Source: Paenibacillus pasadenensis
Lineage (GTDB): Bacteria > Bacillota > Bacilli > Paenibacillales > Paenibacillaceae
DNA: 64,000 nucleotides
Direction of reading: 5' to 3'
NCBI RefSeq assembly: GCF_023715725.1
Contig: NZ_JAMBOT010000010.1
Coordinates: 54,558-118,557 of the forward strand
Positions 50,798-59,550 of the stretch are shown piece by piece (position 1 is the stretch's first letter; every line of letters starts with the position of its first letter). The position numbers were made by a program, and so were the translations under genes. Below the pieces are notes generated by a model, which worked only from the letters and a program-made list of their open reading frames with translations, was not told where the DNA came from and searched no databases.

Positions 50798-52399
50798 GTG
50801 ACGAAATATATCTTTGTAACGGGTGGAGTGGTATCGTCTCTCGGTAAAGGCATTACCGCAGCCTCGCTCGGCAGGCTGCTCAAGAACCGGGGCCTGAAGG
50901 TAACGATCCAGAAATTCGATCCGTACATCAACGTCGATCCGGGAACGATGAGCCCGTATCAGCATGGCGAAGTATTTGTTACGGACGACGGAGCGGAAAC
51001 GGATCTCGATCTGGGCCACTACGAACGTTTTATCGACATCAATTTGTCCAAGAACAGCAACGTAACGACTGGTAAAGTGTACTCTTCCGTTATTACCAAA
51101 GAGCGCCGCGGCGAATACCTTGGCGGCACGGTTCAAGTCATCCCCCATATTACAAATGAAATTAAAGAGCGTGTGTTCCGCGCCGGACGCGAAGCGGGCT
51201 CGGACGTCGTGATTACCGAGATCGGCGGCACGGTTGGAGACATCGAAAGCTTGCCGTTCCTGGAAGCGATCCGCCAAATCAAGAGCGACATCGGACGCGA
51301 CAACGTCATGTACGTGCATGTTACGCTCATTCCATACATTAAAGCCGCTGGTGAAGTGAAAACAAAGCCAACGCAGCATAGCGTTAAAGAGCTGCGCAGC
51401 ATCGGCATTCAGCCGAACGTCATTGTTTGCCGTACGGAAAAGAAAATCTCCGAAGATATGAAGCGCAAAATCGGGCTGTTCTGCGATATCGATCCGAACG
51501 GCGTCGTAGAATGCCTCGATGCTTCAACGCTGTACGAGGTGCCGCTTATGCTCCAAGAGGAAGGGCTGGACGAGTATGTCGTCAACCACCTCAAGCTGAG
51601 CGCTCCGCAGCCGGACATGACAGAGTGGAAACAGCTCGTCGATCGTGTGAAAAACCTGAAGCGCAAGACGGAAATTGCCATTGTGGGCAAATACGTCGCG
51701 CTGCATGATGCGTACCTCAGCATTGTTGAGTCCTTGGCCCATGCGGGCATCGAGGCGGATTCCGAAGTGAACATCCGCTGGGTGGACGCTGAGGAGCTGA
51801 CGGACGACAATGCAGCCGAGCAGCTGGGCGGCGTGAACGGCATTCTGGTGCCGGGCGGCTTCGGAGACCGCGGAATTGAAGGCAAAGTAGCGGCTATCCG
51901 TTATGCGCGCGAGCAGCGCGTTCCTTTCTTCGGTATTTGCCTTGGCATGCAGGTAGCGGTTATTGAGTATGCCCGCAACGTAGTTGGACTGGAAGGCGCG
52001 AACAGCTCGGAAATCAATCCGACTACCCCGTACCCGGTTATTGACCTGCTTCCGGAGCAAAAGGATATTGAGGATCTTGGCGGCACGATGCGCCTTGGCC
52101 TGTACCCTTGCAAAGTTGTGGCCGGCTCGTTGGCCGAGCGTGAATACAACGACGAGCTCGTATACGAGCGTCATCGCCACCGGTATGAGTTTAACAACGA
52201 ATACCGCGAGCAGGTGGAAAAAGCCGGTCTGCGCATTTCCGGTACGTCGCCGGACGGACGCCTGGTTGAAATGGTGGAGCTGCCGGATCACCCTTGGTTC
52301 CTGGCCGTTCAATTCCATCCGGAATTCACTTCCCGTCCGAACCGCCCGCAGGCGCTGTTCCGCGGTTTCGTGAATGCCTCTCTGCACGTGGCAGAGTAA
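50798..52399 (+). CDS. pyrG: CTP synthase
   Basis: A 533-residue enzyme that aminates UTP to CTP with glutamine. GTG 50798 follows GGAGGG. The synthase domain (1-270) has TGGVVSSLGKGITAASLGRLLKNRG and the ATP/UTP site EIGGTVGDIESLPFLEAIRQ. The class I glutamine amidotransferase domain (about 290-533) has the nucleophile in FFGICLGMQVAV and the His-Glu pair in VQFHPEFTSRP. Length is the family norm. Confidence 0.98.
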   Translation: MTKYIFVTGGVVSSLGKGITAASLGRLLKNRGLKVTIQKFDPYINVDPGTMSPYQHGEVFVTDDGAETDLDLGHYERFIDINLSKNSNVTTGKVYSSVITKERRGEYLGGTVQVIPHITNEIKERVFRAGREAGSDVVITEIGGTVGDIESLPFLEAIRQIKSDIGRDNVMYVHVTLIPYIKAAGEVKTKPTQHSVKELRSIGIQPNVIVCRTEKKISEDMKRKIGLFCDIDPNGVVECLDASTLYEVPLMLQEEGLDEYVVNHLKLSAPQPDMTEWKQLVDRVKNLKRKTEIAIVGKYVALHDAYLSIVESLAHAGIEADSEVNIRWVDAEELTDDNAAEQLGGVNGILVPGGFGDRGIEGKVAAIRYAREQRVPFFGICLGMQVAVIEYARNVVGLEGANSSEINPTTPYPVIDLLPEQKDIEDLGGTMRLGLYPCKVVAGSLAEREYNDELVYERHRHRYEFNNEYREQVEKAGLRISGTSPDGRLVEMVELPDHPWFLAVQFHPEFTSRPNRPQALFRGFVNASLHVAE

Positions 52400-52440
52400 T
52401 AAGCGCTTATTGCTTTATGCAGGATAGATTCTTACTAAAT

Positions 52441-52480
52441 AGCCGCTCATCTTCCTTTTAAGGATATGGGCGGCTTTTTT
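52441..52480 (+). terminator. pyrG terminator
   Basis: AGCCGC-CAT-CTT / AAG-ATG-GCGGCT stem with small bulges, then TTTTTT. Confidence 0.85.
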
Positions 52481-52646
52481 GCATGTTTAAGAAGGAGATG
52501 AGCAGGCAAGGGCGAATATACAGGATTAGTAAATCCGGATCTAAAATGGAAATATGTACCACGATTTTCTGCACAGGCTTTCCTCCTCGTTTAGAGGAGG
52601 GTTAAGCTCAGTTGAACAGCATGCAATTTACGGGAGGTAGACAAGT

Positions 52647-53048
52647 TTGGACAAAAAAAAGGTGCTCATCGTAGATGACCAGAACGGTATCCGTGTGCTC
52701 CTGATGGAGGTATTTACAAGCGAAGGGTACACCACCTTCCAGGCCTCGAACGGCAAGCTGGCTTTGGAAATTGTCCGAAGCGAAAGCCCGGATCTTGTTC
52801 TGCTGGATATGAAAATTCCCGGCATGGACGGCCTTGAAATCCTCAAACATGTCAAAGCGATTGACCGCAGCATCAAGGTTATTATGATGACGGCTTACGG
52901 AGAGCTCGACATGATTAAAGAAGCGACCGATCTGGGCGCTGTGATGCACTTCACAAAGCCGTTTGATATCGACGAAATGCGTCTAGCCGTCAACATGCAG
53001 CTGCGCCGCGACGGAGAGAACAATAGCAAGTACGCCATCGGGTCCTGA
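52647..53048 (+). CDS. spo0F: Sporulation phosphorelay response regulator Spo0F
   Basis: A 133-residue single-domain receiver that takes phosphate from sporulation kinases and passes it to Spo0B. TTG 52647 follows GGGAGG. Residue numbers match B. subtilis Spo0F: D10, D11, phospho-acceptor D54 (LLDMKIPG), T82 (MMTAY) and K104 (FTKPF). His101 is also kept. It has about 9 extra C-terminal residues. Location between pyrG and murA is conserved, except that fba/tal of B. subtilis are missing. Confidence 0.97.
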   Translation: MDKKKVLIVDDQNGIRVLLMEVFTSEGYTTFQASNGKLALEIVRSESPDLVLLDMKIPGMDGLEILKHVKAIDRSIKVIMMTAYGELDMIKEATDLGAVMHFTKPFDIDEMRLAVNMQLRRDGENNSKYAIGS

Positions 53049-53066
53049 TTGCAGGACCTTTTTTTG
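53041..53066 (+). terminator. spo0F terminator overlapping the stop codon
   Basis: GGTCCTG ATTG CAGGACC stem followed by TTTTTTT; the TGA stop lies inside the hairpin (53046-53048). Confidence 0.88.
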
Positions 53067-53167
53067 TTCCCGGGCTTCCGGTTTCGTGGCTGCTGAGGCA
53101 GTACGGCAGGGATTTTCTTTTGTATTACGGGAAATAATGGCGATTGGTTCGAGGGGGCGGGCCGAGT

Positions 53168-53196
53168 ACACATGTCTTCTTCATGTGTGTTATAAT
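53168..53196 (+). promoter_or_regulatory. murA -10 box with an operator-like inverted repeat
   Basis: ACACATG (53168-53174) and CATGTGT (53182-53188) are perfect inverted arms with seven bases between, ending two bases before a TATAAT (53191-53196). The -35 region is poor, so an activator or repressor bound to the repeat may control initiation. Confidence 0.55.
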
Positions 53197-53390
53197 AGCC
53201 CAGAATGACCCGCATCTTTTCCTTCAGCGAAGTCTGCGGCCCGTCGGCCGGCAGTCTTCTTCCTAATGAATCAGGATAATGAGCGCGCGCCCCTTCTCAT
53301 GGACTGCGGCGCGCGCTGCGTTATTTTCAGCTGCAGGCCTGCCGGCTGACGGCTTAAGGTCTGTTTTTCCCCGGGGAGGATACCGCATCA

Positions 53391-54644
53391 ATGGAGAAAT
53401 TAATGGTTCGCGGCGGACGTCCGCTGCGAGGCACGGTTCAAATCAGCGGCGCCAAGAACAGCGCGGTTGCGCTGCTGCCGGCAGCTATTCTGGCTGAATC
53501 GGAAGTCGTTTTGGATAATCTTCCGCATCTTAGCGATGTCGCGGTGTATGGGGAAATATTGGAGCAGCTGGGCGCGGGCGTGTCATGGAGCGGCGATACA
53601 ATGCGCATCGATCCGTCCAACCTCGTTTCGGCCCCGATGCCTGACGGCAAGGTCAAGCTGCTGCGCGCTTCTTATTATTTGATGGGAGCTCTGCTCGGCC
53701 GGTTCGGAGAAGCCGTAATTGGCTTGCCGGGAGGCTGTAACTTTGAGCCGCGTCCAATTGATCAGCATATTAAAGGATTTGAGGCGCTTGGCGCCGAAGT
53801 GACAAACGATCACGGTTCCATTCGCATATCAGCCCGCGAGCTGCGCGGCGCCAAGATTTATTTGGACGTTGTCAGCGTTGGCGCTACGATTAACATCATG
53901 TTGGCTGCATCCCGGGCCAAAGGTGTAACGACGATCGAGAATGCGGCGAAGGAGCCTGAAATTATCGATGTCGCCACGCTGCTCAACTCTATGGGCGCCA
54001 GAATCAAAGGAGCCGGAACGGAAACGATCCGGATCGAGGGTGTGGATAGCATGCATGGCTGCCGCCATTCCATCATTCCGGACCGGATTCAAGCCGGTAC
54101 GTATATGATTGCCGCAGCGGCTACGCGTGGAGACGTGCTTATCGATGGCGTCATTCCGAAGCATATGGAAGCGATGAGCGCCAAGCTTTTGGAAATGGGC
54201 GTACAGGTGATCGAAATGGACGAGTCCATTCGCATCCTTGGAACGCCTGTCTATGAGCCGGTGGACGTCCGGGCGCTTGTATATCCGGGCTTTGCGACCG
54301 ATCTGCAGTCTCCTATGACAAGCCTGTTGACGCAAGCGAGCGGCGTAAGCATATTGACTGATTATGTGTACAGCAACCGATTTAAGCATGTGCCGGAGCT
54401 CGTCCGCATGGGGGCCAATATCCGTGTGGAGGGACGCTCCGCAATTATTGAGGGAAGTCCTCTGAACGCCGCCAAAGTTCGCGCTGCCGACCTTCGCGCT
54501 GGAGCATCGCTCGTCGTCGCCGGTTTGACCGTCGCCGATGGCGTCACCGAAATTACCGGGGTTGAATATATCGACCGCGGGTACGACAACCTGGTGGACA
54601 ACCTCCGCCGCCTTGGCGCTGAAGTATGGCGCGAGCATGAATGA
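53391..54644 (+). CDS. murA: UDP-N-acetylglucosamine 1-carboxyvinyltransferase
   Basis: A 417-residue enzyme for the first committed step of peptidoglycan synthesis. ATG 53391 follows GGGGAGGA. N-terminal SGAKNSAVALLPAAILAE carries the substrate Lys22-Asn23 pair. The PEP-accepting/fosfomycin Cys is C116 in GLPGGCNFEPRPIDQH. Family repeats such as GRSAIIEG and ADLRAGASLVVAGL are present. This is the copy next to spo0F, corresponding to murAB (murZ) of B. subtilis by position. Confidence 0.97.
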   Translation: MEKLMVRGGRPLRGTVQISGAKNSAVALLPAAILAESEVVLDNLPHLSDVAVYGEILEQLGAGVSWSGDTMRIDPSNLVSAPMPDGKVKLLRASYYLMGALLGRFGEAVIGLPGGCNFEPRPIDQHIKGFEALGAEVTNDHGSIRISARELRGAKIYLDVVSVGATINIMLAASRAKGVTTIENAAKEPEIIDVATLLNSMGARIKGAGTETIRIEGVDSMHGCRHSIIPDRIQAGTYMIAAAATRGDVLIDGVIPKHMEAMSAKLLEMGVQVIEMDESIRILGTPVYEPVDVRALVYPGFATDLQSPMTSLLTQASGVSILTDYVYSNRFKHVPELVRMGANIRVEGRSAIIEGSPLNAAKVRAADLRAGASLVVAGLTVADGVTEITGVEYIDRGYDNLVDNLRRLGAEVWREHE

Positions 54645-54935
54645 CTAATTGTTGCAGATATAAGATATCGCCGCCCGTCCAGGGCGGTTGCCTAGCTGAT
54701 TAATCGGCGGAAATGCCTGCGCATCGTTCAAACGGCGCAGGCCCGCCATTCTTTTCCCCGCATCTGTGCGCATTCCTCTCTTCCAGACTTTCCAACACGA
54801 GATGAACAGCCTTTCCTTCTTTGCGGTTAGAGCGACGCTCTGGCGGACACACTGAAAGAATAGAGTTGATAGATTCGGATTGTTCGATCATGAGGTAAAG
54901 ATTAAGGTGCGAAAACTGAATAAAGTGGTGAGTTT
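54645..54935 (+). promoter_or_regulatory. murA-rho intergenic leader with two hairpins
   Basis: CCGCCC/GGGCGG (about 54671-54687) with a weak T-tract may end murA. A perfect 8-bp stem GCCTGCGC/GCGCAGGC (54715-54722 and 54735-54742) follows. The remaining 190 bases have no gene. In other bacteria rho is autoregulated through a leader; whether this leader does so is not shown here. Confidence 0.45.
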
Positions 54936-57338
54936 ATGAGCGAATTTCAGATCGCGGATCTGGAAGCAATGTCATTAAACGATCTGTACAAGCTCGCAAA
55001 GCAGTTTGAGGTGCCGAGCTTTAATCAGATGAGGAAAAAAGAATTGATTTTTGCCGTTTTGCGCGCCCAGGCGGAGCGCGGCGGACTGCTGTTTATGCAG
55101 GGCATTTTGGATATCCTGCCGGAAGGCTTCGGATTTCTGCGCCCGATTAATTATTTGCCAAGCAATGAGGATATTTACATTTCCGCATCCCAGATTCGGC
55201 GGTTCGACCTGCGCAGCGGGGACCTTGTATCCGGCAAATGCCGGCCTCCTAAAGAAAACGAGCGTTACTTCGGTCTTCTTCAAGTAAATGCGGTTAATGG
55301 CATGAGCCCGGAAACGGCAGCCGAACGGCTTCATTTTCCGGCACTGACTCCTCTCTTCCCGCAAAAAAAGCTTGTTCTCGAAACAACGCCTAATCGTCTT
55401 TCCACCCGGATTATGGATCTGCTTGCTCCAGTCGGCCTCGGCCAGCGCGGATTGATCGTTGCGCCTCCTAAAGCGGGCAAAACGTTATTGCTGAAGGAAA
55501 TTGCCAACAGCATTTCCGAAAACAATCCTGAAATTGAGCTGTTCGTGCTGCTGATCGACGAGCGTCCGGAGGAAGTAACGGACATGTCGCGTTCCGTACG
55601 CGGCGAGGTGGTAGCCTCTACGTTTGATGAGCTGCCGGAGAACCACATCAAGGTGGCCGAGCTGGTGCTGGAGAGAGCGCTGCGCATGGTCGAGCATAAA
55701 AAGGACGTTGTCATTTTGCTGGACAGCATCACTCGTCTGGCGAGGGCTTACAACCTTGTCATTCCGCCGTCCGGCCGTACGCTGAGCGGGGGTATTGACC
55801 CGGCGGCCTTCCATCGTCCGAAGCGCTTTTTCGGCTCGGCGCGGAATATTGAGGAGGGCGGCAGCCTGACGATTCTGGCGACCGCGCTGATTGATACGGG
55901 CTCCCGCATGGACGATATTATTTATGAAGAGTTCAAGGGCACCGGCAACATGGAGCTGCATCTTGACCGGAAGCTGGCGGAGCGCCGGATTTTCCCTGCG
56001 CTCGATATTCGCCGCTCCGGTACCCGCCGCGAGGATTTGCTTTTAACGAAGGAAGAGCTGGATAAAATCTGGGTCATCCGCAAAAATATGAACGACTCGC
56101 CTGACTTTGTTGACGGCTTCCTCAAAAAGCTTGGGGATACAAAAACGAACGTGGAATTCCTTTCTACTCTGGAATCCAAAAACGGCAGCCGTCAAAACCT
56201 TTCATCGGTAACTGGTGCAACTGGCACAAATTCTGCCGGAGGATCGGCTGCAGCCGGTTCTCCAGCGGGCGGCAGTCCCATCGTTTCCAATACGGCCGCT
56301 TACCGCAATAACAATCATAATCCTCAGAGCAGCGGGTACCGCAGCTACTCTGCAGGCAATAACAGCTCTTCTCAAGGCTCGGGTACAGGCACGTCCGGCT
56401 ACAATAACGGTGGCGGCAATTCAACCGGCGGCTCCGGCACAGCGCGCAGCGATAATGGGTATAACCAGCAGCGCGGAGAAGGCGGTTATAGCGCGAACCG
56501 CAGCGAGGGCGGCTACAGCGGGCAGCGCTCCGGTCAAACCGGCAGCTCCTACAGCAGCAGCCGTCCTCAATCGGGGCTTCGCCCCGGCAGCCGTCCGGCT
56601 CAGACGGGAACGTCCCGCCCCGTCGGCAGCAGCAGCCCGCGTCCGGGCGGCTACAGCCCGGCATCGCGCCCGGTTGTTGGCTCCGGCGCTGCTCCGCAGC
56701 AGCCGGAGCAGCAGCCTGGCAGCGGCGAGCGCCTGACGGCGCGTGCCGCTGATGCGGTTGCGGCTGATCAGGCAGCGCAGGCGCCAAGCGCAGCGGCTGG
56801 AGCAGGCGAAGCCGCTGCGAAGCCGGTGAGCGCAGCCGCAGCGCCGGCGCAGCCGGAGCGCGAGCGCGCCGCCGAGGCAAAGCCGGCGGCGCCGCGGACG
56901 CGCAGCGCGGCGGCAGGCGAAGCCGCTGGCGCAGGCGAAGCTGCGCCGGCCGCGAAGCCGCGCGGGCGCACGCCTGGCGCGCGCTCAGCCGCAGCGCGCG
57001 GCACGGCGGCGGCGGATGCTTCCGCCGCGCCAACGGCGGAGCAGCCAGCCGCGCCAGCTGAGGCGCCGGCCGCTCAAGCTGCGCCGCCTAAGCGCGGCCG
57101 GCCTCCCGGCTCAACGCGGAAGCCGCGCGCCGCAGCCGATGATGCGGCCAAAGCTCCCGCCGCATCCGAAACCGCAAGCGCAGCCGAAGAGACGGCTGCG
57201 CAGCCTAAGCGCAAGCGCGCCGCAGCAACGCCGCGCGCTGCAGCTGCAGCTGATGCCGCAGAAAAACCTGCGGCATCCACGACCCGCCGCACGTCGCGTT
57301 CCAAAGCCGCGACGACCGAGCAGCCGCCGACGGAATAA
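54936..57338 (+). CDS. rho: Transcription termination factor Rho with an extra 380-residue C-terminal tail
   Basis: An 800-residue Rho, about twice the family length of ~420. The core (1-418) is complete: N-terminal helix bundle (SLNDLYKLAKQFEVPSFNQMRKKELIFAVL), the cold-shock-like RNA-binding domain (GILDILPEGFGFLRPINYLPSNEDIYISASQIRRFDLRSGD), Walker A in VAPPKAGKTLLLKEIA, Walker B in VVILLDSITRLARAYN, and R-loop/Q-loop residues to KTNVEFLSTLESKNGSRQ. Residues 419-585 are Gly/Ser/Asn/Tyr-rich with near-repeats (GGYSANRS, GGYSGQRS). Residues 586-800 are Ala/Pro/Glu/Arg-rich and carry KPRGRTPG and an AT-hook-like KRGRPPGSTRKPR (719-731). The tail is predicted disordered and nucleic-acid binding. 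Confidence 0.97.
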   Translation: MSEFQIADLEAMSLNDLYKLAKQFEVPSFNQMRKKELIFAVLRAQAERGGLLFMQGILDILPEGFGFLRPINYLPSNEDIYISASQIRRFDLRSGDLVSGKCRPPKENERYFGLLQVNAVNGMSPETAAERLHFPALTPLFPQKKLVLETTPNRLSTRIMDLLAPVGLGQRGLIVAPPKAGKTLLLKEIANSISENNPEIELFVLLIDERPEEVTDMSRSVRGEVVASTFDELPENHIKVAELVLERALRMVEHKKDVVILLDSITRLARAYNLVIPPSGRTLSGGIDPAAFHRPKRFFGSARNIEEGGSLTILATALIDTGSRMDDIIYEEFKGTGNMELHLDRKLAERRIFPALDIRRSGTRREDLLLTKEELDKIWVIRKNMNDSPDFVDGFLKKLGDTKTNVEFLSTLESKNGSRQNLSSVTGATGTNSAGGSAAAGSPAGGSPIVSNTAAYRNNNHNPQSSGYRSYSAGNNSSSQGSGTGTSGYNNGGGNSTGGSGTARSDNGYNQQRGEGGYSANRSEGGYSGQRSGQTGSSYSSSRPQSGLRPGSRPAQTGTSRPVGSSSPRPGGYSPASRPVVGSGAAPQQPEQQPGSGERLTARAADAVAADQAAQAPSAAAGAGEAAAKPVSAAAAPAQPERERAAEAKPAAPRTRSAAAGEAAGAGEAAPAAKPRGRTPGARSAAARGTAAADASAAPTAEQPAAPAEAPAAQAAPPKRGRPPGSTRKPRAAADDAAKAPAASETASAAEETAAQPKRKRAAATPRAAAAADAAEKPAASTTRRTSRSKAATTEQPPTE

Positions 57339-57372
57339 TCGCCGGCCGCTTTTACCGACTTAGGAGGACATC

Positions 57373-58629
57373 ATGAATCTTGTCTATGCCGACGAACAAG
57401 GCCAATTGTTCGATCATCCCGACTGGACCGGGCTCGGCCGCGGCGGAGACGTCGTTATCGAGCTGATGGAGGACGAGCTTATTCCTTTGCCGGAGGGCGC
57501 GACCTTGGTCGGCCTGCCCGGAACCCGTCCGATCGGAATCAGCAAACGCGGTCAAATGGAGCTGTTGCCAGGTTCCTATCAAGCTGTCGGAGCGCTTCTG
57601 CCGCAGGGGTACACGCGCCTGGCGCTGCCCGGTTACGTCAAAGCAGACAAAAACGCTGTTTTGCCGCTGTTCGGGTATACGGCTGTCGTTTGGAAAAACG
57701 GCGGTTTTTATGTAGCGGCGGAGCAGTGCGACGATCCGGAGCGCTGGAATCCGCTTAACTGCGACCGCACGGAGCTGAACGTCAAAGTGGAGGAGCTGCT
57801 GGCGAAGTACCCGGATAACCGGCTGTACAAGCATCTTTCCAACTGCGCACTCGGCTACGAGTGCCTGACCGCTTCCAATACCTTTTTGCAGCGCTGGGAA
57901 GGGGCTGTCCCCGTTTCCTATTCCTGTAATGCCGGCTGTTTCGGCTGTATTTCCGAGCAACCGGAAGACAGCGCGTTTCCTGCGCCGCAGACACGCATGA
58001 ACTTCAAGCCGACTGTGGACGAGCTGGTGCAGATTATGATGGAACATCTTAAACATCCCGAATCCATCATTAGCTTTGGCCAGGGCTGCGAGGGCGAGCC
58101 TTCCACTCAGGCCAAAATCATCGTCGAAGCGATGAAGCAGGTGCGTGAGCAGACGCGCTTGGGTTACATCAACATCAACACAAACGCGGGCTTGACCGAC
58201 TTCATGCGGGCCATCGTTGACGCCGGTCTGGACCTGATGCGCGTCAGCACAATCAGCGCGCTGGACGATCATTATAATGCTTACTACAAACCGCGTGCCT
58301 ACACGCTAAAAAACGTCGAAAAATCGCTGCGCTACGCAGCGGACAAAGGCGTTTACACCTCCATCAACTACTTGATTTTTCCCGGGGTCACCGACCGCGA
58401 GGAGGAGATGGAGGCAATGATTGATTTTGTGCGCCGCACCGGGCTTCGCCTGATCCAGATGCGCAACTTGAACATCGATCCCGAGAGTTATCTGAACCTC
58501 ATTCCGAAAGCTCAAGGAGAGATTTACGGCATGAAACAGATGCTGCAAATTTTCCGTGAGGAACTGCCGGATGTTGTCATTGGCTCCTACACGCATGTGC
58601 CGCCTGCCGAGCTGGCCCGTCCCCGTTAA
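57373..58629 (+). CDS. Radical SAM protein
   Basis: A 418-residue radical SAM enzyme of unknown reaction. ATG 57373 has TAGGAGGACATC upstream, 34 bases after the rho stop, so it is probably in the rho operon. The [4Fe-4S] motif is C185-x3-C189-x2-C192 in VSYSCNAGCFGCI. Four more cysteines upstream (119, 130, 158, 164) could bind an auxiliary cluster. SAM-site motifs follow, such as SIISFGQGCEGEPST and GYININTNAGLTDFMRAIVDAGLDLMRVS. The N-terminal 175 residues have no recognised domain. Confidence 0.9.
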   Translation: MNLVYADEQGQLFDHPDWTGLGRGGDVVIELMEDELIPLPEGATLVGLPGTRPIGISKRGQMELLPGSYQAVGALLPQGYTRLALPGYVKADKNAVLPLFGYTAVVWKNGGFYVAAEQCDDPERWNPLNCDRTELNVKVEELLAKYPDNRLYKHLSNCALGYECLTASNTFLQRWEGAVPVSYSCNAGCFGCISEQPEDSAFPAPQTRMNFKPTVDELVQIMMEHLKHPESIISFGQGCEGEPSTQAKIIVEAMKQVREQTRLGYININTNAGLTDFMRAIVDAGLDLMRVSTISALDDHYNAYYKPRAYTLKNVEKSLRYAADKGVYTSINYLIFPGVTDREEEMEAMIDFVRRTGLRLIQMRNLNIDPESYLNLIPKAQGEIYGMKQMLQIFREELPDVVIGSYTHVPPAELARPR

Positions 58630-58732
58630 GCGGGATTGATGATTGCGCGGGACGTGCAGGCATGATATATTATTCAGGTATGTGATAACTCTGGGCTCGC
58701 ATGAGGCTCAGGGCAGAAAGAGGTGAAAGACG

Positions 58733-58930
58733 ATGAAAGAGGCTATTCATCCGAAATACCACGTGACTACTGCTACTTGTGCTTGCGGCAATTCCTTCGA
58801 GACTGGTTCCGTTAAACCGAACCTGCGCGTTGAGATCTGCTCCGCTTGTCACCCGTTCTTCACGGGCAAGCAGAAGTTCCTGGACGCCGGCGGCCGCGTA
58901 GACCGTTTCAAAAAGAAATACGGCATCTAA
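58733..58930 (+). CDS. rpmE: 50S ribosomal protein L31, zinc type
   Basis: A 65-residue L31 with the four zinc cysteines of the C+ form: TCACGNSFETGS and EICSACHPFFTGKQKFLD. AGAGGTGAAAG lies before ATG 58733. Zn-type L31 is the zinc-replete version. It follows rho as in B. subtilis. Confidence 0.98.
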   Translation: MKEAIHPKYHVTTATCACGNSFETGSVKPNLRVEICSACHPFFTGKQKFLDAGGRVDRFKKKYGI

Positions 58931-58965
58931 TCGACTGCAACTGCCATCTATTGGCAGTATAGAAG

Positions 58966-59005
58966 AACCTCCCTCAGCCATCCTATGGCTAAAGGGAGGT
59001 TTTTT
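58966..59005 (+). terminator. rpmE terminator that overlaps the next gene's ribosome site
   Basis: AACCTCCCTcAGCCAT / ATGGCTaAAGGGAGGTT stem followed by TTTTT. The descending arm contains GGGAGG, the ribosome site of the gene starting at 59009, so the site is sequestered when the hairpin forms. Confidence 0.88.
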
Positions 59006-59008
59006 GCT

Positions 59009-59410
59009 ATGAACAATCGAATTCGTTCCCGCCAACTGCCGCTTGCCGCCGCTGTGCTGCTTATTAGCGCTCTGGCACTGTCTGCTTGCGGAGGCAGCCC
59101 GAACTCCATGAAGGGCAAAGCCTACGACCGGGACGGGCAGCTTGGCTTAACCAATACGAATCCTCATTTAATTAACACGCCTCACGCTCAAAATTATCAG
59201 CAGGACTCCAATTTTGCCAAACAGAAAGCGCTTGAGGTGCAGGGAGTGCAATCGGCGCGGCTTGTGTTCAACGGCGCTACGATGAGCGTTTATGTAAAAC
59301 CGAAAAGCGGACTTAATACCATGCAGCAGGAGGAGGTGCGCAGCCGCGTTCAATCGCAGCTGGCCTTCAACATGCCCCGTTACAAGGTGGTCACCCGTCT
59401 GGAGGATTGA
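59009..59410 (+). CDS. YhcN/YlaJ-type sporulation lipoprotein
   Basis: A 133-residue lipoprotein, ATG 59009. Signal peptide ends in the lipobox LSAC (residues 23-26). The mature part (TNPHLINTPHAQNYQQDSNFAKQKALEVQGVQSARLVFNGATMSVYVKPKSGLNTMQQEEVRSRVQSQLAFNMPRYKVVTRLED) matches the YhcN/YlaJ family of spore-associated lipoproteins. Its ribosome site lies inside the rpmE terminator, so it needs transcripts that read through, or a start inside the hairpin, to be translated. Confidence 0.85.
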   Translation: MNNRIRSRQLPLAAAVLLISALALSACGGSPNSMKGKAYDRDGQLGLTNTNPHLINTPHAQNYQQDSNFAKQKALEVQGVQSARLVFNGATMSVYVKPKSGLNTMQQEEVRSRVQSQLAFNMPRYKVVTRLED

Positions 59411-59513
59411 ACAACTGAAATAGAAGGGGAAACGCTGTCCGGAGAGCTTTTAGCGGGGGTGCACCTTTTGCCAAAACAAGCATCTAAAGCGCAAAACGCT
59501 GAACGGCGTTCAG

Positions 59514-59542
59514 TTGCACAAGCCCTTTAAATGGGCTATACT
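59514..59542 (+). promoter_or_regulatory. SRP RNA promoter
   Basis: TTGCAC (59514-59519), a 17-base spacer and TATACT (59537-59542), about 9 bases before the RNA start. Confidence 0.85.
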
Positions 59543-59550
59543 AAAGATCT

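Noticed and set aside
52481..52646. Sigma-H promoter or Spo0A box before spo0F
   Set aside because: No match good enough to claim was found in the leader, although such control is known in B. subtilis.
56164..57033. 289-codon minus-strand frame inside the rho tail
   Set aside because: Shadow of the GC-rich repetitive tail; rich in Arg/Cys/Pro, without start site or family.
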